Source: Mageeibacillus sp. UBA5770
Lineage (GTDB): Bacteria; Bacillota_A; Clostridia; Saccharofermentanales; Saccharofermentanaceae
Direction: 5' to 3'
NCBI GenBank assembly: GCA_002418705.1
Contig: DIEQ01000135.1
Span: 1-64,000 of the forward strand
Length of the DNA: 64,000 bases
Shown piece after piece: positions 26,326 to 35,966 of this stretch (positions are counted from its first letter, which is position 1; every line of letters begins with the position of its first letter). A program made the position numbers and the translations under genes. The notes under the pieces are model-generated. The model saw only the letters and a list, made by a program, of their open reading frames with translations, was not told the origin of the DNA and made no database searches.

Positions 26326-28257
26326 ATGCCACTTTTAAGCGTTCAGCAGGTATCAAAAACCTATCACAGCCGAAAATTACTCGACCGCGTCTCATTTACG
26401 GTGGACGCAGGCGACCGCATGGCACTTGTTGGCAGCAACGGAGCAGGTAAAACCACGCTATTTCGTATGATGGAAGGAAAAGTTGCTCCTGATGAAGGCT
26501 GCATCATAAAGCACGCTCACGTCATCATCGGATACCTCTCCCAGAACCTGGAAGAGCAGGATGACAGTGGAAATGCACTTAAGAGCCGCGAAATAATTGA
26601 ACTCGAAGATGAGATGGCCCAGCTTGAGCATCAGCTGTCTGACCCGACGCGCCAGGACATGACCTCACTTTTGGCCAGATATGCTAAAATAACCGCACGC
26701 TATGAGGCATGCGGGGGGTACGATTTTGAACAGAGGATGCGTGAAGTACTCGCCGGCCTTGGGCTGACTGCGGAAGACCTTTCCCGCCCCGTCACCTCCC
26801 TTTCGGGCGGAGAGCGCATGCGCGTTTCGCTTGCCCGGCTGATTGTGCAGCGCCCCGATCTCCTGCTGCTCGATGAGCCTACCAACCACCTCGATACCCA
26901 GGCAATGGAATGGCTCGAGGAATACCTGCAGAAATACAGCGGCGCAGTCCTTCTGATATCACATGACCGATATTTTATCGACCGTACGGCATCATCCGTA
27001 ATCGAGCTCGATAACGGTCAGATTAAGTCTTATAAAGGGAATTATACAGCTTACTGCAAGCAGAAAGCCCAATTCATCAATGATCAGCGCCAGCTCGTTG
27101 CCCAGCTTGAAAAAGAAGTCGAACGGCAGGCAGGCGTCACACAGACTATGCTTTCACACAGGAAGATGTCAGCCTATCATGCCCGCGAAAAAGTCGTATC
27201 CAAGCTTTCCGACCGCTTGTCTGAAGAAAAGCAAAAGCTTGCAGGCGGCCCGATGAAGATGAGTTTCGCATTTGTACCGGAAAAACGAGACGGGGATCCG
27301 GACAAAATACTTCTGCAGACCAGAAACCTGACAAAGGCATATCCCGGCAGCGAGCCTCTTTTTGAAAACGTGTCATTCCACATTAAAGCATCCGACAAGT
27401 ATGTCCTGGTTGGCCCCAACGGATGCGGCAAGACCACACTCCTCTCCGTACTTCTCGGTAGGGTTTCTGAATTTGACGGGGACGTACTTATCTCATCCCA
27501 GGCTGAATGCGGCTATATGGGTCAGTTTATACCTTTTACCGATGAGGAAAGAGAAGTTTTGGACGAACTTTTCGCACGTACGGAACTTACCGAAACACAG
27601 GCAAGAAACCTGCTCGCCCGCTTTGGTTTCAGGGAGATAGATGTCTACAAGAAAATCCGCGTACTCTCGGGCGGTGAACGGTCCCGTCTCTATCTTTGCT
27701 GCCTTCTCCAGGAAAGTCCGGACATCCTGTTCCTGGACGAACCGACTAACCACCTTGACATACAGTCGAGAGAAATCCTTGAAGGTGCCCTTGCGGAATA
27801 TACAGGTGCAATCCTTGCTGTCAGCCACGACCGTTACTTTATCGACAAGTGCTCTAAGGGCGTTCTTGGATTCATCGACAGGCATGTACTGCCATTCGAG
27901 AATTTTTCACAGTACCGGGCAGCTGAAAAACAGGAAAGCATACGGCAGCAGCAGTCAAAAGCTTTTGTTCCGGTAAAAATCAAAATGCAGACTGAACAAA
28001 TCCGTCTTCCGCAGGAGGAATCAAAAACATCCTCAAGAGGCACTAACCGTGCAAAAGAGCGCCGTGATATCGCGCTTCGAAAAGAACGGGTTCGGACGCT
28101 TGAAAAAGAAATTGAAGAGCTTGAGAATTTACAAAAACAAATGGAAGCCGCATTTTCCAAGGATACACGTCCCGAGGAATATGCAGAGTATGCATCCGTC
28201 ACAGAAAAACTATCTTCCGCTTACGATGAATATATCAGTCTCTCAGAAGAGGAATAA
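26326..28257 (+). CDS. ABC-F family ATPase (ribosome-associated)
   Basis: 643-residue soluble tandem ATPase with no membrane segments. First ABC domain: Walker A GSNGAGKTTL near residue 42, signature LSGGERMRVSLA, Walker B LLLLDEPTNHLD. A charged linker of about 80 residues follows (YCKQKAQFINDQRQLV). Second domain: GPNGCGKTTLLSVL, LSGGERSRLYLCC, DILFLDEPTNHLD. A C-terminal coiled coil closes the protein (RTLEKEIEELENLQKQMEAA). ABC-F proteins act on the ribosomal E site as translation factors or antibiotic-protection proteins; the linker and C-terminal coil suggest a housekeeping YdiF/Uup-like member, but resistance cannot be excluded. GGAGG is 5 nt before the ATG; a TTG four codons earlier is rejected as start. 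Confidence 0.93.
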   Translation: MPLLSVQQVSKTYHSRKLLDRVSFTVDAGDRMALVGSNGAGKTTLFRMMEGKVAPDEGCIIKHAHVIIGYLSQNLEEQDDSGNALKSREIIELEDEMAQLEHQLSDPTRQDMTSLLARYAKITARYEACGGYDFEQRMREVLAGLGLTAEDLSRPVTSLSGGERMRVSLARLIVQRPDLLLLDEPTNHLDTQAMEWLEEYLQKYSGAVLLISHDRYFIDRTASSVIELDNGQIKSYKGNYTAYCKQKAQFINDQRQLVAQLEKEVERQAGVTQTMLSHRKMSAYHAREKVVSKLSDRLSEEKQKLAGGPMKMSFAFVPEKRDGDPDKILLQTRNLTKAYPGSEPLFENVSFHIKASDKYVLVGPNGCGKTTLLSVLLGRVSEFDGDVLISSQAECGYMGQFIPFTDEEREVLDELFARTELTETQARNLLARFGFREIDVYKKIRVLSGGERSRLYLCCLLQESPDILFLDEPTNHLDIQSREILEGALAEYTGAILAVSHDRYFIDKCSKGVLGFIDRHVLPFENFSQYRAAEKQESIRQQQSKAFVPVKIKMQTEQIRLPQEESKTSSRGTNRAKERRDIALRKERVRTLEKEIEELENLQKQMEAAFSKDTRPEEYAEYASVTEKLSSAYDEYISLSEEE

Positions 28258-28266
28258 TCAATCTTA

Positions 28267-29577
28267 TTATGCGAAAGTCGCATTGTAATACAGTACGCCT
28301 GTCTTCTCGCCGTTAGGCTGGGCAGACAGGATTTCTGATACTGTAGCAAAACGATAACCTTTGGCAATAAGCCCGTCAATCATCGCGGCAACAGAATCCA
28401 CCGTAGCCGTATGAATATCATGGAGAAGAACGATATGACCGTTCGCGGCGTTATCTATTACGTGCTGTGAAATGAATTCAGGAGTCTGGTGTTCCTTAAG
28501 CCAGTCCTCAGGGCAGCTCTGCCAGGACCAGTTAACCACCGGAAGGTTCATTTCCGTTGAAATGGCAAGAACGGTATCATTACAGCCGCCCGTCGGAGGG
28601 CGCATAACAGTCGGATATGCGCCGGTTGCCGCAAAGACAGCGTCATTGGTTTTGGTAAGCTGGTCACGAATCTGATCAGCTGTAAGTTCTGTATAAATGG
28701 AATGATCATAGGAGTGGTTGCCTATTTCGTGTCCTTCATCGATCATACGCTTCAAAAGAGCAGGATCGGAATCAAGCGTTTCCTGTCCAAGGACAAAAAA
28801 AGTTGCATGAACACCCTTCTCTTTTAAGGTATCCAGGAGTTTCGGCGTAAGTGAAGCAGACGGTCCGTCATCAAAAGTAAGTGCTATTACAGGGTGCTCA
28901 TTCGACGGCGGAAGATTTGCCAGTGAATTCGGGTCATTGCTGACCGGTGATACGGGTGTAGCAGAAACTGCCGGTGAAGGTGTTGCTGAAACAACGGCTG
29001 AGGATGCGGCACTTGTTCCCTGCACCGCAGCTGTCACTGATGCCGCGGCCGTGGTGGCAGCCGAAGAACCGGAAGGTTTCCTGTCACCGAAAAAAGTAAA
29101 GTATCCGAGAATGAATACAATGATTAGCAAAACTGCTGCAATTACCGATAATATTTGAATCTGCCGGTTCAGTGTTCTTGGCCGTGGATTCGGTAAGGCA
29201 TATTCGTGTGCGGGAGATGTCCGTTCCATGTTGGAACGGTTCATATCACGGGATTCACGGGGGTGCTTATAACCGTCGCTGCCGAGAGGCTGCTGCATGC
29301 TTGCAGATGGCTGCGGCCTCCGCTGCATATCTGCCGAAGGCTTGGGTCTCTGCTGCAAATAGGGATCCGGCTGACTGCGTTGTACGGGAGGCTGCTGAGC
29401 ATTGAATTGATCTGGCTGGAAAGGCGCCTGTCCGCTTGCAGGAAAATATCCGCCCGGCTGTCGGGAACCGGTATTATCGCTATTCATCTCAGGCTGTTCG
29501 TTGGGATCATTCCAAATTGACTTCCGGGGACCCGCAAGATCATCAAATGGAAAATCGTCATTTCCTCTTTTTTTCAT
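28267..29577 (-). CDS. Membrane-anchored polysaccharide deacetylase (NodB domain)
   Basis: 436 aa. A long Pro/Gln-rich cytoplasmic N-terminus (residues 1-135), one transmembrane helix (about 140-162), an Ala/Ser/Thr/Pro-rich spacer, then a carbohydrate esterase 4 domain facing the wall. CE4 motifs: TFDDGPS (catalytic Asp and metal Asp), NHSYDH (metal His pair), RPPTGGCN, and LLHDIH with the final His. Likely de-N-acetylates peptidoglycan or a related wall glycan. The Q/P-rich cytoplasmic tail is unusual for the family and could interact with division or cytoskeletal proteins. GGGAG is 6 nt before the ATG. Ends 9 nt from the convergent ABC-F stop. Confidence 0.92.
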   Translation of the reverse strand: MKKRGNDDFPFDDLAGPRKSIWNDPNEQPEMNSDNTGSRQPGGYFPASGQAPFQPDQFNAQQPPVQRSQPDPYLQQRPKPSADMQRRPQPSASMQQPLGSDGYKHPRESRDMNRSNMERTSPAHEYALPNPRPRTLNRQIQILSVIAAVLLIIVFILGYFTFFGDRKPSGSSAATTAAASVTAAVQGTSAASSAVVSATPSPAVSATPVSPVSNDPNSLANLPPSNEHPVIALTFDDGPSASLTPKLLDTLKEKGVHATFFVLGQETLDSDPALLKRMIDEGHEIGNHSYDHSIYTELTADQIRDQLTKTNDAVFAATGAYPTVMRPPTGGCNDTVLAISTEMNLPVVNWSWQSCPEDWLKEHQTPEFISQHVIDNAANGHIVLLHDIHTATVDSVAAMIDGLIAKGYRFATVSEILSAQPNGEKTGVLYYNATFA

Positions 29578-29718
29578 ATTTGTCTCCCAACTTTTGATTC
29601 ATTCAGTATCAGCAGTAAAGTATTATGAATAACCCTGAAAAGGGACTGCATTCACGATCAGGGGAAAAATGCAGCACGCAAATGCAGAATAATTATATCA
29701 TATATAGCCGAAGTACAA

Positions 29719-29756
29719 CAAAAAAAGAGACGCCCCATGAATACACAGAGCGTCCC
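29719..29756 (-). terminator. Rho-independent terminator of fba
   Basis: Minus-strand stem GGGACGC (29750-29756) with GCGTCTC (29727-29733), 7 bp including one G-U, followed by TTTTTTT, 30 nt after the fba stop. Confidence 0.85.
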
Positions 29757-29786
29757 TGATTATGAATCGGGTAATTACCTGAAGAA

Positions 29787-30722
29787 TCAAGCCTTGCCTT
29801 CGCAGCCAAGAACGGTATGAATCTTATGGGCAACCATTTCCTTAACCGCAGTACGTGCAGGTGCAAGATACTGGCGGGGATCGAAATGTGAAGGATTATC
29901 ATTGAAATATTTGCGGATTGTTCCTGTCATTGCAAGACGGATATCGGAATCAATATTGATCTTGCAGACAGCCATACCGGCAGCCTGGCGAAGCATTTCT
30001 TCCGGGATACCGATTGCATCAGGCATATTGCCGCCATTTTCATTAATCATCTTAACGAACTCCGGAACGACTGAAGACGCACCGTGAAGAACGATCGGGA
30101 AACCGGGCAGACGCTTTTCGATTTCTTCGAGGATATCGAAGCGAAGCTGAGGCTGCTGGCCGGGCTTGAATTTGAAGGCACCATGGGATGTACCGATAGC
30201 AATTGCTAAAGAGTCGCAGCCTGTGCGCTTTACAAAATCTTCAACCTGTGCAGGGTCCGTATAGGATGCATTTTCGGCAGATACATTGACATCATCCTCA
30301 ATACCGGCGAGCTGTCCGAGTTCAGCTTCTACGACAACGCCGTGCGCATGGGCATAGTCAACAACTTGCTTAGTAAGAGCAACGTTTCCTTCATAATCGT
30401 GGTGTGATCCGTCAATCATAACGGAAGTAAAACCGCCGTCGATGCAGCTCTTGCAGAGCTCAAACGTATCGCCGTGGTCAAGGTGCAGAGCGATCGGAAG
30501 ATCGGTCTCAATGATAGCAGCCTCAACAAGCTTTACAAGGTAAGTGTGATTAGCGTACTTACGTGCGCCGGAAGAAACCTGAAGGATGAGCGGAGCATTG
30601 AGAGCCTTGCCTGCTTCGGTAATTCCCTGGATGATTTCCATGTTGTTGACGTTGAAAGCACCGATGGCATATCCGCCTTCATAAGCTTTCTTGAACATTT
30701 CAGTAGTTGTAACTAATGGCAT
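29787..30722 (-). CDS. fba: Class II fructose-1,6-bisphosphate aldolase
   Basis: Zinc-dependent glycolytic aldolase cleaving fructose-1,6-bisphosphate to DHAP and glyceraldehyde-3-phosphate. 311 aa. Motifs: YAIGAFNVNNMEIIQG, ALHLDHGDTFELC (zinc His and catalytic Asp), VMIDGSHHDYEGN, VEAELGQLAGIEDDV, GTSHGAFKF and VLHGASSV, and KINIDSDIRLA near the C-terminus. It matches the Firmicute long class IIB type, which also fits the organism call. AAGGGGTG precedes the ATG; a dedicated promoter (30779-30808) and terminator (29719-29756) make it monocistronic. Confidence 0.97.
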   Translation of the reverse strand: MPLVTTTEMFKKAYEGGYAIGAFNVNNMEIIQGITEAGKALNAPLILQVSSGARKYANHTYLVKLVEAAIIETDLPIALHLDHGDTFELCKSCIDGGFTSVMIDGSHHDYEGNVALTKQVVDYAHAHGVVVEAELGQLAGIEDDVNVSAENASYTDPAQVEDFVKRTGCDSLAIAIGTSHGAFKFKPGQQPQLRFDILEEIEKRLPGFPIVLHGASSVVPEFVKMINENGGNMPDAIGIPEEMLRQAAGMAVCKINIDSDIRLAMTGTIRKYFNDNPSHFDPRQYLAPARTAVKEMVAHKIHTVLGCEGKA

Positions 30723-30778
30723 AATAATTCACCCCTTTGAATGACGTATGTGCAAACCCGTTCGTCTGCACCTTTCCT

Positions 30779-30808
30779 ATTGTATGATCGAAGTACCCTA
30801 TTCGTCAA
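30779..30808 (-). promoter_or_regulatory. Sigma-A promoter of fba
   Basis: Minus strand TTGACG, 18 nt, TACAAT, inside and just past the 3' end of the upstream membrane-protein gene. An imperfect hairpin (30750-30771) lies in the short leader. Confidence 0.72.
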
Positions 30809-31499
30809 TGTTTTTTGGCTTATCCGCGAGTGCTGAGTTAATAATTCTTGTCATTTCGTCCTCTTCACCTTCAGGTTTGTCTGAACCTTCGGGTTTGCCA
30901 CGATATACATCCCTGATGTTTTCGGCCTCTGCTTTGAGCTGCTCAAAGTCCTCGATTCCTGCAAGTTCCTTCGATGTTGTCTGATAACAGGCCGAGTCAC
31001 GGACATTGTCAAGAATCAGATACCTCACCGGTTTTTTGCTGCCGGCGGTATTCGCCATCGAGAGTAAGGTCTCTGCACGGTCCGGCATACCCTGCCTTGT
31101 ATCAAAATCTTCGTAAGGAATGCGGATTTTTTGAAACTGATAACGCAGAACGACCTCTTTCTGCTCATAATCAAGTGCAACCCTGTATGCAGCAATCAGA
31201 AATGTCTGTACAAGTACAAGTACACATAAAGCAAAACAAATTACTGCAAATGCGGCCGGTAAAAGCCCGAATGAATCCGGAAGAAGGAAATAGACTGTCC
31301 CTGCCAAAAATGCAAGTCCCAAAACAACAGATACCGCACGTCGAAAAACGATTTTTGATTTGCTGGCCGGAAAACAGTGGACAACATCCTTTGGCAATGA
31401 GTCTGCGGATGCCCTGTAAAGCTCTGCGGTACTTTCGACTTCCCTGCTGTTGTTTTCCGGTGTCAGTTCAGGCATCGCAGAAATATATTCTTCTTCCAT
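30798..31499 (-). CDS. Hypothetical membrane protein with PH-like cytoplasmic part, 233 aa
   Basis: Not recognised by name. A polar N-terminus of about 50 residues, two adjacent transmembrane helices (about 54-72 and 78-105; AVSVVLGLAFLAGTVYFLL and LPAAFAVICFALCVLVLVQ), then a cytoplasmic domain (VALDYEQKEVVLRYQFQKIRIPYEDF) with the strand pattern of bacterial PH/YcxB-like domains, and an acidic C-terminal tail. GAGGG is 8 nt before the ATG. Lies 62 nt after valS in the same direction; a link with valS is not implied. Confidence 0.75.
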   Translation of the reverse strand: MEEEYISAMPELTPENNSREVESTAELYRASADSLPKDVVHCFPASKSKIVFRRAVSVVLGLAFLAGTVYFLLPDSFGLLPAAFAVICFALCVLVLVQTFLIAAYRVALDYEQKEVVLRYQFQKIRIPYEDFDTRQGMPDRAETLLSMANTAGSKKPVRYLILDNVRDSACYQTTSKELAGIEDFEQLKAEAENIRDVYRGKPEGSDKPEGEEDEMTRIINSALADKPKNIDE

Positions 31500-31561
31500 T
31501 TATCAGTCCCTCGCTCTCATCAGATTTTTTCCGGAACCGGTTTATGATTCCGTTTATATTA

Positions 31562-34216
31562 TTATTTCAGCAGTTCCATACGTTCCAGGATGTTTTTGTA
31601 CATTTCCTGATATCGCGCCTGTTTCTCGCGTTCTGCCAGAATTACTTTCTCCGGGGCTTTGCCAACGAATTCCTGATTCGAAAGCTTGCCTTCCACACGG
31701 TCGAGCTCTCTTTTAAGATTGTCTTTTTCCTTGTCAAGGCGCTCAAGTTCTTTTGCAATATCGATCAGGTCTTCAAGCGGAATATAAATCTCTCCGCCGC
31801 CGAATACAGCAGCTACTGCAGTTGACGGGATGCTGTCTTTGTTATCCCTCACCTCTAAGTCACTGACGCTTGCGAGGCGTTCAAGGAATCCCCTGCCGCT
31901 GATGAACATGTCAGCAACTGACGCGTCGCCGGTTACCAGAATGATGCTGGCCTTTCTTGAGGGTGCCACGCCCATATTTACACGGACATTACGGATAGCG
32001 CGGATTGCATCCATAAGCAGCACCATCTGCTGCTCCTGGGCGGGGAATTCATCGGCAGCATCCGGTTTTGGCCAGTCTGAAACCATGATTGAATCAGCAC
32101 GTGAGCCTATAACCAGATAACTGTATACTTCTTCCGTCAGGAACGGCATGAACGGATGCAGGATCTGCATGGAACGGGCAAGAACATCATTCAGGATATA
32201 CTGTGCTTCCAGGCGAGTCTCAGAGTCTTTGTCATAGAGGCGTGCCTTGGCAATCTCAATGTACCAGTCGCAGTACTCTTCCCACAGGAAACTGTATATC
32301 TTGGATACGGCAACGCCGAATTCAAAACGGTCGAGATTGGCAGTCACTTCAGTGATTACCGTATTCAGGCGGGAAAGAATCCATTTGTCTTCAATCGTGA
32401 ACTTCGAGCGGTCAACATTTTCAAAAGAAAGGTCATCCTCACAATTCATAAGGACAAAGCGCATGGCATTCCAGATCTTATTTGTAAAATTGCGGCCGGA
32501 CTCAATCTTCTCTTCCTGGAAACGCTGGTCATTACCGGGTGCGTTGCCTGTGACAAGGGCATAACGCAGGGAATCAGCACCATACTTGTCAACAAGGACA
32601 AGCGGATCAATACCATTGCCGAGGGATTTGCTCATTTTTCGTCCCTGTGCATCCCGGATAATACCGTGGATGAGCACATAGTCGAAAGGCGTTTTATCCA
32701 TGCAGGCCAGTCCGGAAAAGATCATTCGTGCTACCCAGAAAAATATAATGTCATAACCGGTAACGAGAACACTGGTGGGATACCAGTAATCGAGCTCTTC
32801 AGTCTTTTCGGGCCAGCCGAGCGTAGAAAAAGGCCAGAGAGCAGACGAAAACCATGTATCAAGCGTATCCGGGTCCTGCGTCAGATGAGTACTGCCGCAT
32901 TTTTGACATTTTTCGGGAGCAGGTGATGCAACTGTTATTTCGCCGCAGTCTTTGCAGTAATAGGCAGGAATTCTGTGTCCCCACCACAGCTGACGTGAAA
33001 TACACCAGTCACGGATGTTCTCCATCCAGTTGAAGTATGTTTTGTCAAAACGCTCCGGAACAAATTTGGTATCGCCATTTCTGACAGCCTCTAGCGCCGG
33101 TTCTGCAAGAGGCTTCATACGAACGAACCACTGGAATGATACGCGCGGCTCAACTGTTGTCTTGCAGCGGTAGCAGGTTCCGACATTGTGCTTATGAGGT
33201 TCCGTTTTAAGGAGAAGTCCCTGTTCGACTAAATCGGCAACGATTCTTTTTCTCGCTTCATAGCGGTCGAGGCCTGCATATACACCTGCGTTCTGATTCA
33301 TGTGAGCATCTTCGGTCATGACGGACACAACCGGAAGATTATGACGCAGCCCGACTTCAAAGTCGTTCGGGTCATGTGCCGGTGTGATCTTAACGACACC
33401 GGTTCCAAAATCTTTCTCGACATATGTATCCGCGACAATCGGAATTTCTTTCCAGACAAGCGGAAGAATAACCGTCTTTCCGATCAGGTGAGAGTAACGC
33501 TCATCTTCCGGATGGACCGCAACAGCCGTATCTCCAAGAAGCGTCTCAGGTCTTGTCGTAGCGAGAATAAGCTCTCCCGTACCGTCAGCAAGCGGATATT
33601 TAAGATGCCAGAAAAAACCATCCTGCTCCTCAAACTCAACTTCAGCATCTGAAATGGAAGTCAGGCAATGCGGGCACCAGTTAATGATTCTTTCACCGCG
33701 GTAGATCAACCCCTGGTTATAATAACGGATGAATACTTCGGTTACAGCGTCGGACAGACCTTCGTCCATCGTGAAGCGTTCTCTTTCCCAGTCGCAGGAA
33801 GACCCTAACCGTTTGAGCTGTTCGACGATCCGGCTGCCGTACTGTTCACGCCATTCCCATGCACGCAGAAGAAATTTCTCACGGCCGATGTCATCCTTGG
33901 TTATGCCTTCTTTTTTCATGGCTTCTACGATTTTTGCTTCTGTGGCGATAGCCGCATGATCCGTACCGGGAAGCCAAAGCGCGGCAAACCCCTGCATGCG
34001 CTTATAACGCGTCAGAATGTCCTGGAGTGTATTGTCGAGAGCGTGTCCCATATGAAGCTGCCCGGTAATATTCGGAGGAGGCATAACAATGCAAAAAGGC
34101 TTTTTATCCGGATCCGGGACAGCATGGAAATATCCCTTTCCCTGCCAGTCGGCATACATTCGTGCTTCTGCCTCAGCCGGCTCAAATGCCTTATTTATGT
34201 TGTCTACTCGTGCCAT
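31562..34216 (-). CDS. valS: Valyl-tRNA synthetase
   Basis: 884-residue class I synthetase charging tRNA-Val. HIGH region PPPNITGQLHMGHALDNT near residue 46, a large editing (CP1) domain with TTRPETLLGDTAVAVHPED, and the KMSKS loop DAQGRKMSKSLGNGIDP. A C-terminal coiled coil (IAKELERLDKEKDNLKREL) is typical of ValRS. GGAGGG is 7 nt before the ATG. Only 57 nt separate it from the upstream acyl-CoA synthetase gene, so no T-box leader fits there; any own promoter must be short or inside that gene. Confidence 0.97.
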   Translation of the reverse strand: MARVDNINKAFEPAEAEARMYADWQGKGYFHAVPDPDKKPFCIVMPPPNITGQLHMGHALDNTLQDILTRYKRMQGFAALWLPGTDHAAIATEAKIVEAMKKEGITKDDIGREKFLLRAWEWREQYGSRIVEQLKRLGSSCDWERERFTMDEGLSDAVTEVFIRYYNQGLIYRGERIINWCPHCLTSISDAEVEFEEQDGFFWHLKYPLADGTGELILATTRPETLLGDTAVAVHPEDERYSHLIGKTVILPLVWKEIPIVADTYVEKDFGTGVVKITPAHDPNDFEVGLRHNLPVVSVMTEDAHMNQNAGVYAGLDRYEARKRIVADLVEQGLLLKTEPHKHNVGTCYRCKTTVEPRVSFQWFVRMKPLAEPALEAVRNGDTKFVPERFDKTYFNWMENIRDWCISRQLWWGHRIPAYYCKDCGEITVASPAPEKCQKCGSTHLTQDPDTLDTWFSSALWPFSTLGWPEKTEELDYWYPTSVLVTGYDIIFFWVARMIFSGLACMDKTPFDYVLIHGIIRDAQGRKMSKSLGNGIDPLVLVDKYGADSLRYALVTGNAPGNDQRFQEEKIESGRNFTNKIWNAMRFVLMNCEDDLSFENVDRSKFTIEDKWILSRLNTVITEVTANLDRFEFGVAVSKIYSFLWEEYCDWYIEIAKARLYDKDSETRLEAQYILNDVLARSMQILHPFMPFLTEEVYSYLVIGSRADSIMVSDWPKPDAADEFPAQEQQMVLLMDAIRAIRNVRVNMGVAPSRKASIILVTGDASVADMFISGRGFLERLASVSDLEVRDNKDSIPSTAVAAVFGGGEIYIPLEDLIDIAKELERLDKEKDNLKRELDRVEGKLSNQEFVGKAPEKVILAEREKQARYQEMYKNILERMELLK

Positions 34217-34273
34217 TCTTATACCCTCCAGGTCTTATTCACTGCAATATTTTATTATTATAAAACAAGTTCA

Positions 34274-35965
34274 TCAGGAATTCTTGCCGCTGTCTTTTTC
34301 GCGTATCTCGACTCGGCGGATTTTCCCGCTGATTGTCTTTGGAAGCTCCTCGACATATTCGATGATTCTTGGATATTTGTAAGGTGCAGTCACGTGCTTT
34401 ACATAATTCTGCAGTTCCTTTGTCAGTTCCGGGGAACCGGTGTAGCCTTTGCAGAGAACGACGGTAGCCTTGACGGCAAATCCGCGCTCCGGATCGGGAA
34501 CACCCGTTACGGCGCACTCCATGACAGCTTTATGCTCCATAAGCGCACTCTCAACTTCAAAGGGGCCGATACGATATCCTGAGCTCTTGATAACATCATC
34601 CGTTCTGCCCACATACCAGAGGAATCCCATTTCGTCACGGTACGCCGTATCTCCGGTGTGATAAAGTCCGTCATGCCATGCGCGCTCGGTTGCCGCTTCA
34701 TCCTGATAGTATCCGCAATACAGTCCAAGCGGCTTGCCGCCGACACCTGCATCCGTACGAATACAGATCTCCCCGGTAACACCGGATGCGATTTCTGTGC
34801 CATCCTCGTCGGCGATCACAATACTGTATCCAGGCGCAGACAGGCCCATCGAGCCTAATCGGGGCTGCATCCACGGGAAAAGAGTCGAGCACACAAGCGT
34901 CGTCTCTGTCTGCCCAAAACCCTCAAAAACCTTAAGTCCGGTGTTTTTCAGCCACTGGCTGTACACTTCCGGGTTCAGAGCCTCGCCGGCAGTTGTGCAG
35001 TGACGCAGGGATGACATGTTATAAGGTGAAAAATCTTCCTTAATCATGAAGCGGTACATGGTTGGCGGTGCACAGAATGTTGTTATCCTATACTTTGAAA
35101 TTTTCTCCAAAATATCCGCGGCTTGGAATTTCTCGAAATCATATGTGAAAACAGCCGTTTCACCGAGCCACTGACCATACATTTTACCCCAGAGGGATTT
35201 AAGCCAGCCAGTATCGGAAATCGTAAAGTGAATGCCGCCGTCTTCGACGCGATGCCAGAATACACCGGTCATCAGATGGCCGAGGGGATATGAAAAATCA
35301 TGCAGAACCATTTTGGGATACCCTGTGGTCCCGGATGAAAAAGACATGATCATCGGATCAGTAACTTTTGTGTCTGCATATCCGCAAGGTCTTGCCCAGA
35401 CATCGCTCTGCGCTTCGAGTGCTGTATCAAAGTCAATCCAGCCGGGTACTTTTTTGCCGCGTGTGACAGCACGGATCTGAAGTGTCTCATATTCTCCGAG
35501 CGCTTCATCAACATGTTCCGTACAGTCAGAATCGCCCGTCATGACGAGCATCTTAATCTTGCCGGCATTCATCCGGTAAATATAATCCTTCGCCATCAGA
35601 AGATGAGTTGCCTGCACAGCGATCGCCCCGATTTTATGGAGGCCCATCATACAGTACCAGAATTCATACCCGCGTTTCAGAACGAGCATGACCAGATCGC
35701 CCTTTTTGATACCCTGGGAAGTAAAGAAATTCGCCGCTTTATTGGATAGTCTGGACATTTCACCAAAAGTAAAACGTCTCTCGTTTCCTTCATTTGAGAC
35801 CCAAAACATGCAGAGCTTATCCGGAGAACGCTCGGCAAGAACATCGAGAACATCATATGCAAAGTTAAATGAATCCGGGTATGTAACTTTATAATTTTTC
35901 TGCAGATCCTCGAGGGTCGCAAAATTATCCCTGTGTCTTCCGATAAACTGTTCATATATTGGCAT
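34274..35965 (-). CDS. AMP-forming acyl-CoA synthetase
   Basis: 563-residue ANL-family ligase activating a carboxylic acid to acyl-CoA through an acyl-AMP. Motifs: FSSGTTGYPKMVLHD (P-loop), EGFGQTETTLVCST (AMP-binding A5), YHTGDTAYRDEMGFLWYVGRTDDVIKSSGYRIG split over A7-A8, and the catalytic Lys in PKTISGKIRRVE. It belongs to the acetyl/medium-chain (AcsM-like) subgroup; substrate unknown. GGAG is 8 nt before the ATG at 35965. A single base separates it from the XRE-cupin regulator stop, so both form one operon and the regulator probably senses or controls the same acid. Confidence 0.9.
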   Translation of the reverse strand: MPIYEQFIGRHRDNFATLEDLQKNYKVTYPDSFNFAYDVLDVLAERSPDKLCMFWVSNEGNERRFTFGEMSRLSNKAANFFTSQGIKKGDLVMLVLKRGYEFWYCMMGLHKIGAIAVQATHLLMAKDYIYRMNAGKIKMLVMTGDSDCTEHVDEALGEYETLQIRAVTRGKKVPGWIDFDTALEAQSDVWARPCGYADTKVTDPMIMSFSSGTTGYPKMVLHDFSYPLGHLMTGVFWHRVEDGGIHFTISDTGWLKSLWGKMYGQWLGETAVFTYDFEKFQAADILEKISKYRITTFCAPPTMYRFMIKEDFSPYNMSSLRHCTTAGEALNPEVYSQWLKNTGLKVFEGFGQTETTLVCSTLFPWMQPRLGSMGLSAPGYSIVIADEDGTEIASGVTGEICIRTDAGVGGKPLGLYCGYYQDEAATERAWHDGLYHTGDTAYRDEMGFLWYVGRTDDVIKSSGYRIGPFEVESALMEHKAVMECAVTGVPDPERGFAVKATVVLCKGYTGSPELTKELQNYVKHVTAPYKYPRIIEYVEELPKTISGKIRRVEIREKDSGKNS

Positions 35966-35966
35966 A

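Noticed and set aside
30974..31825. 283-codon plus-strand frame
   Set aside because: Runs across the antisense of two real genes (membrane protein and valS 3' end), with low-complexity composition and no ribosome site.
34217..34273. Own promoter or T-box for valS
   Set aside because: 57-nt spacer has a TATAAT-like stretch but no matching -35 and no room for a T-box.
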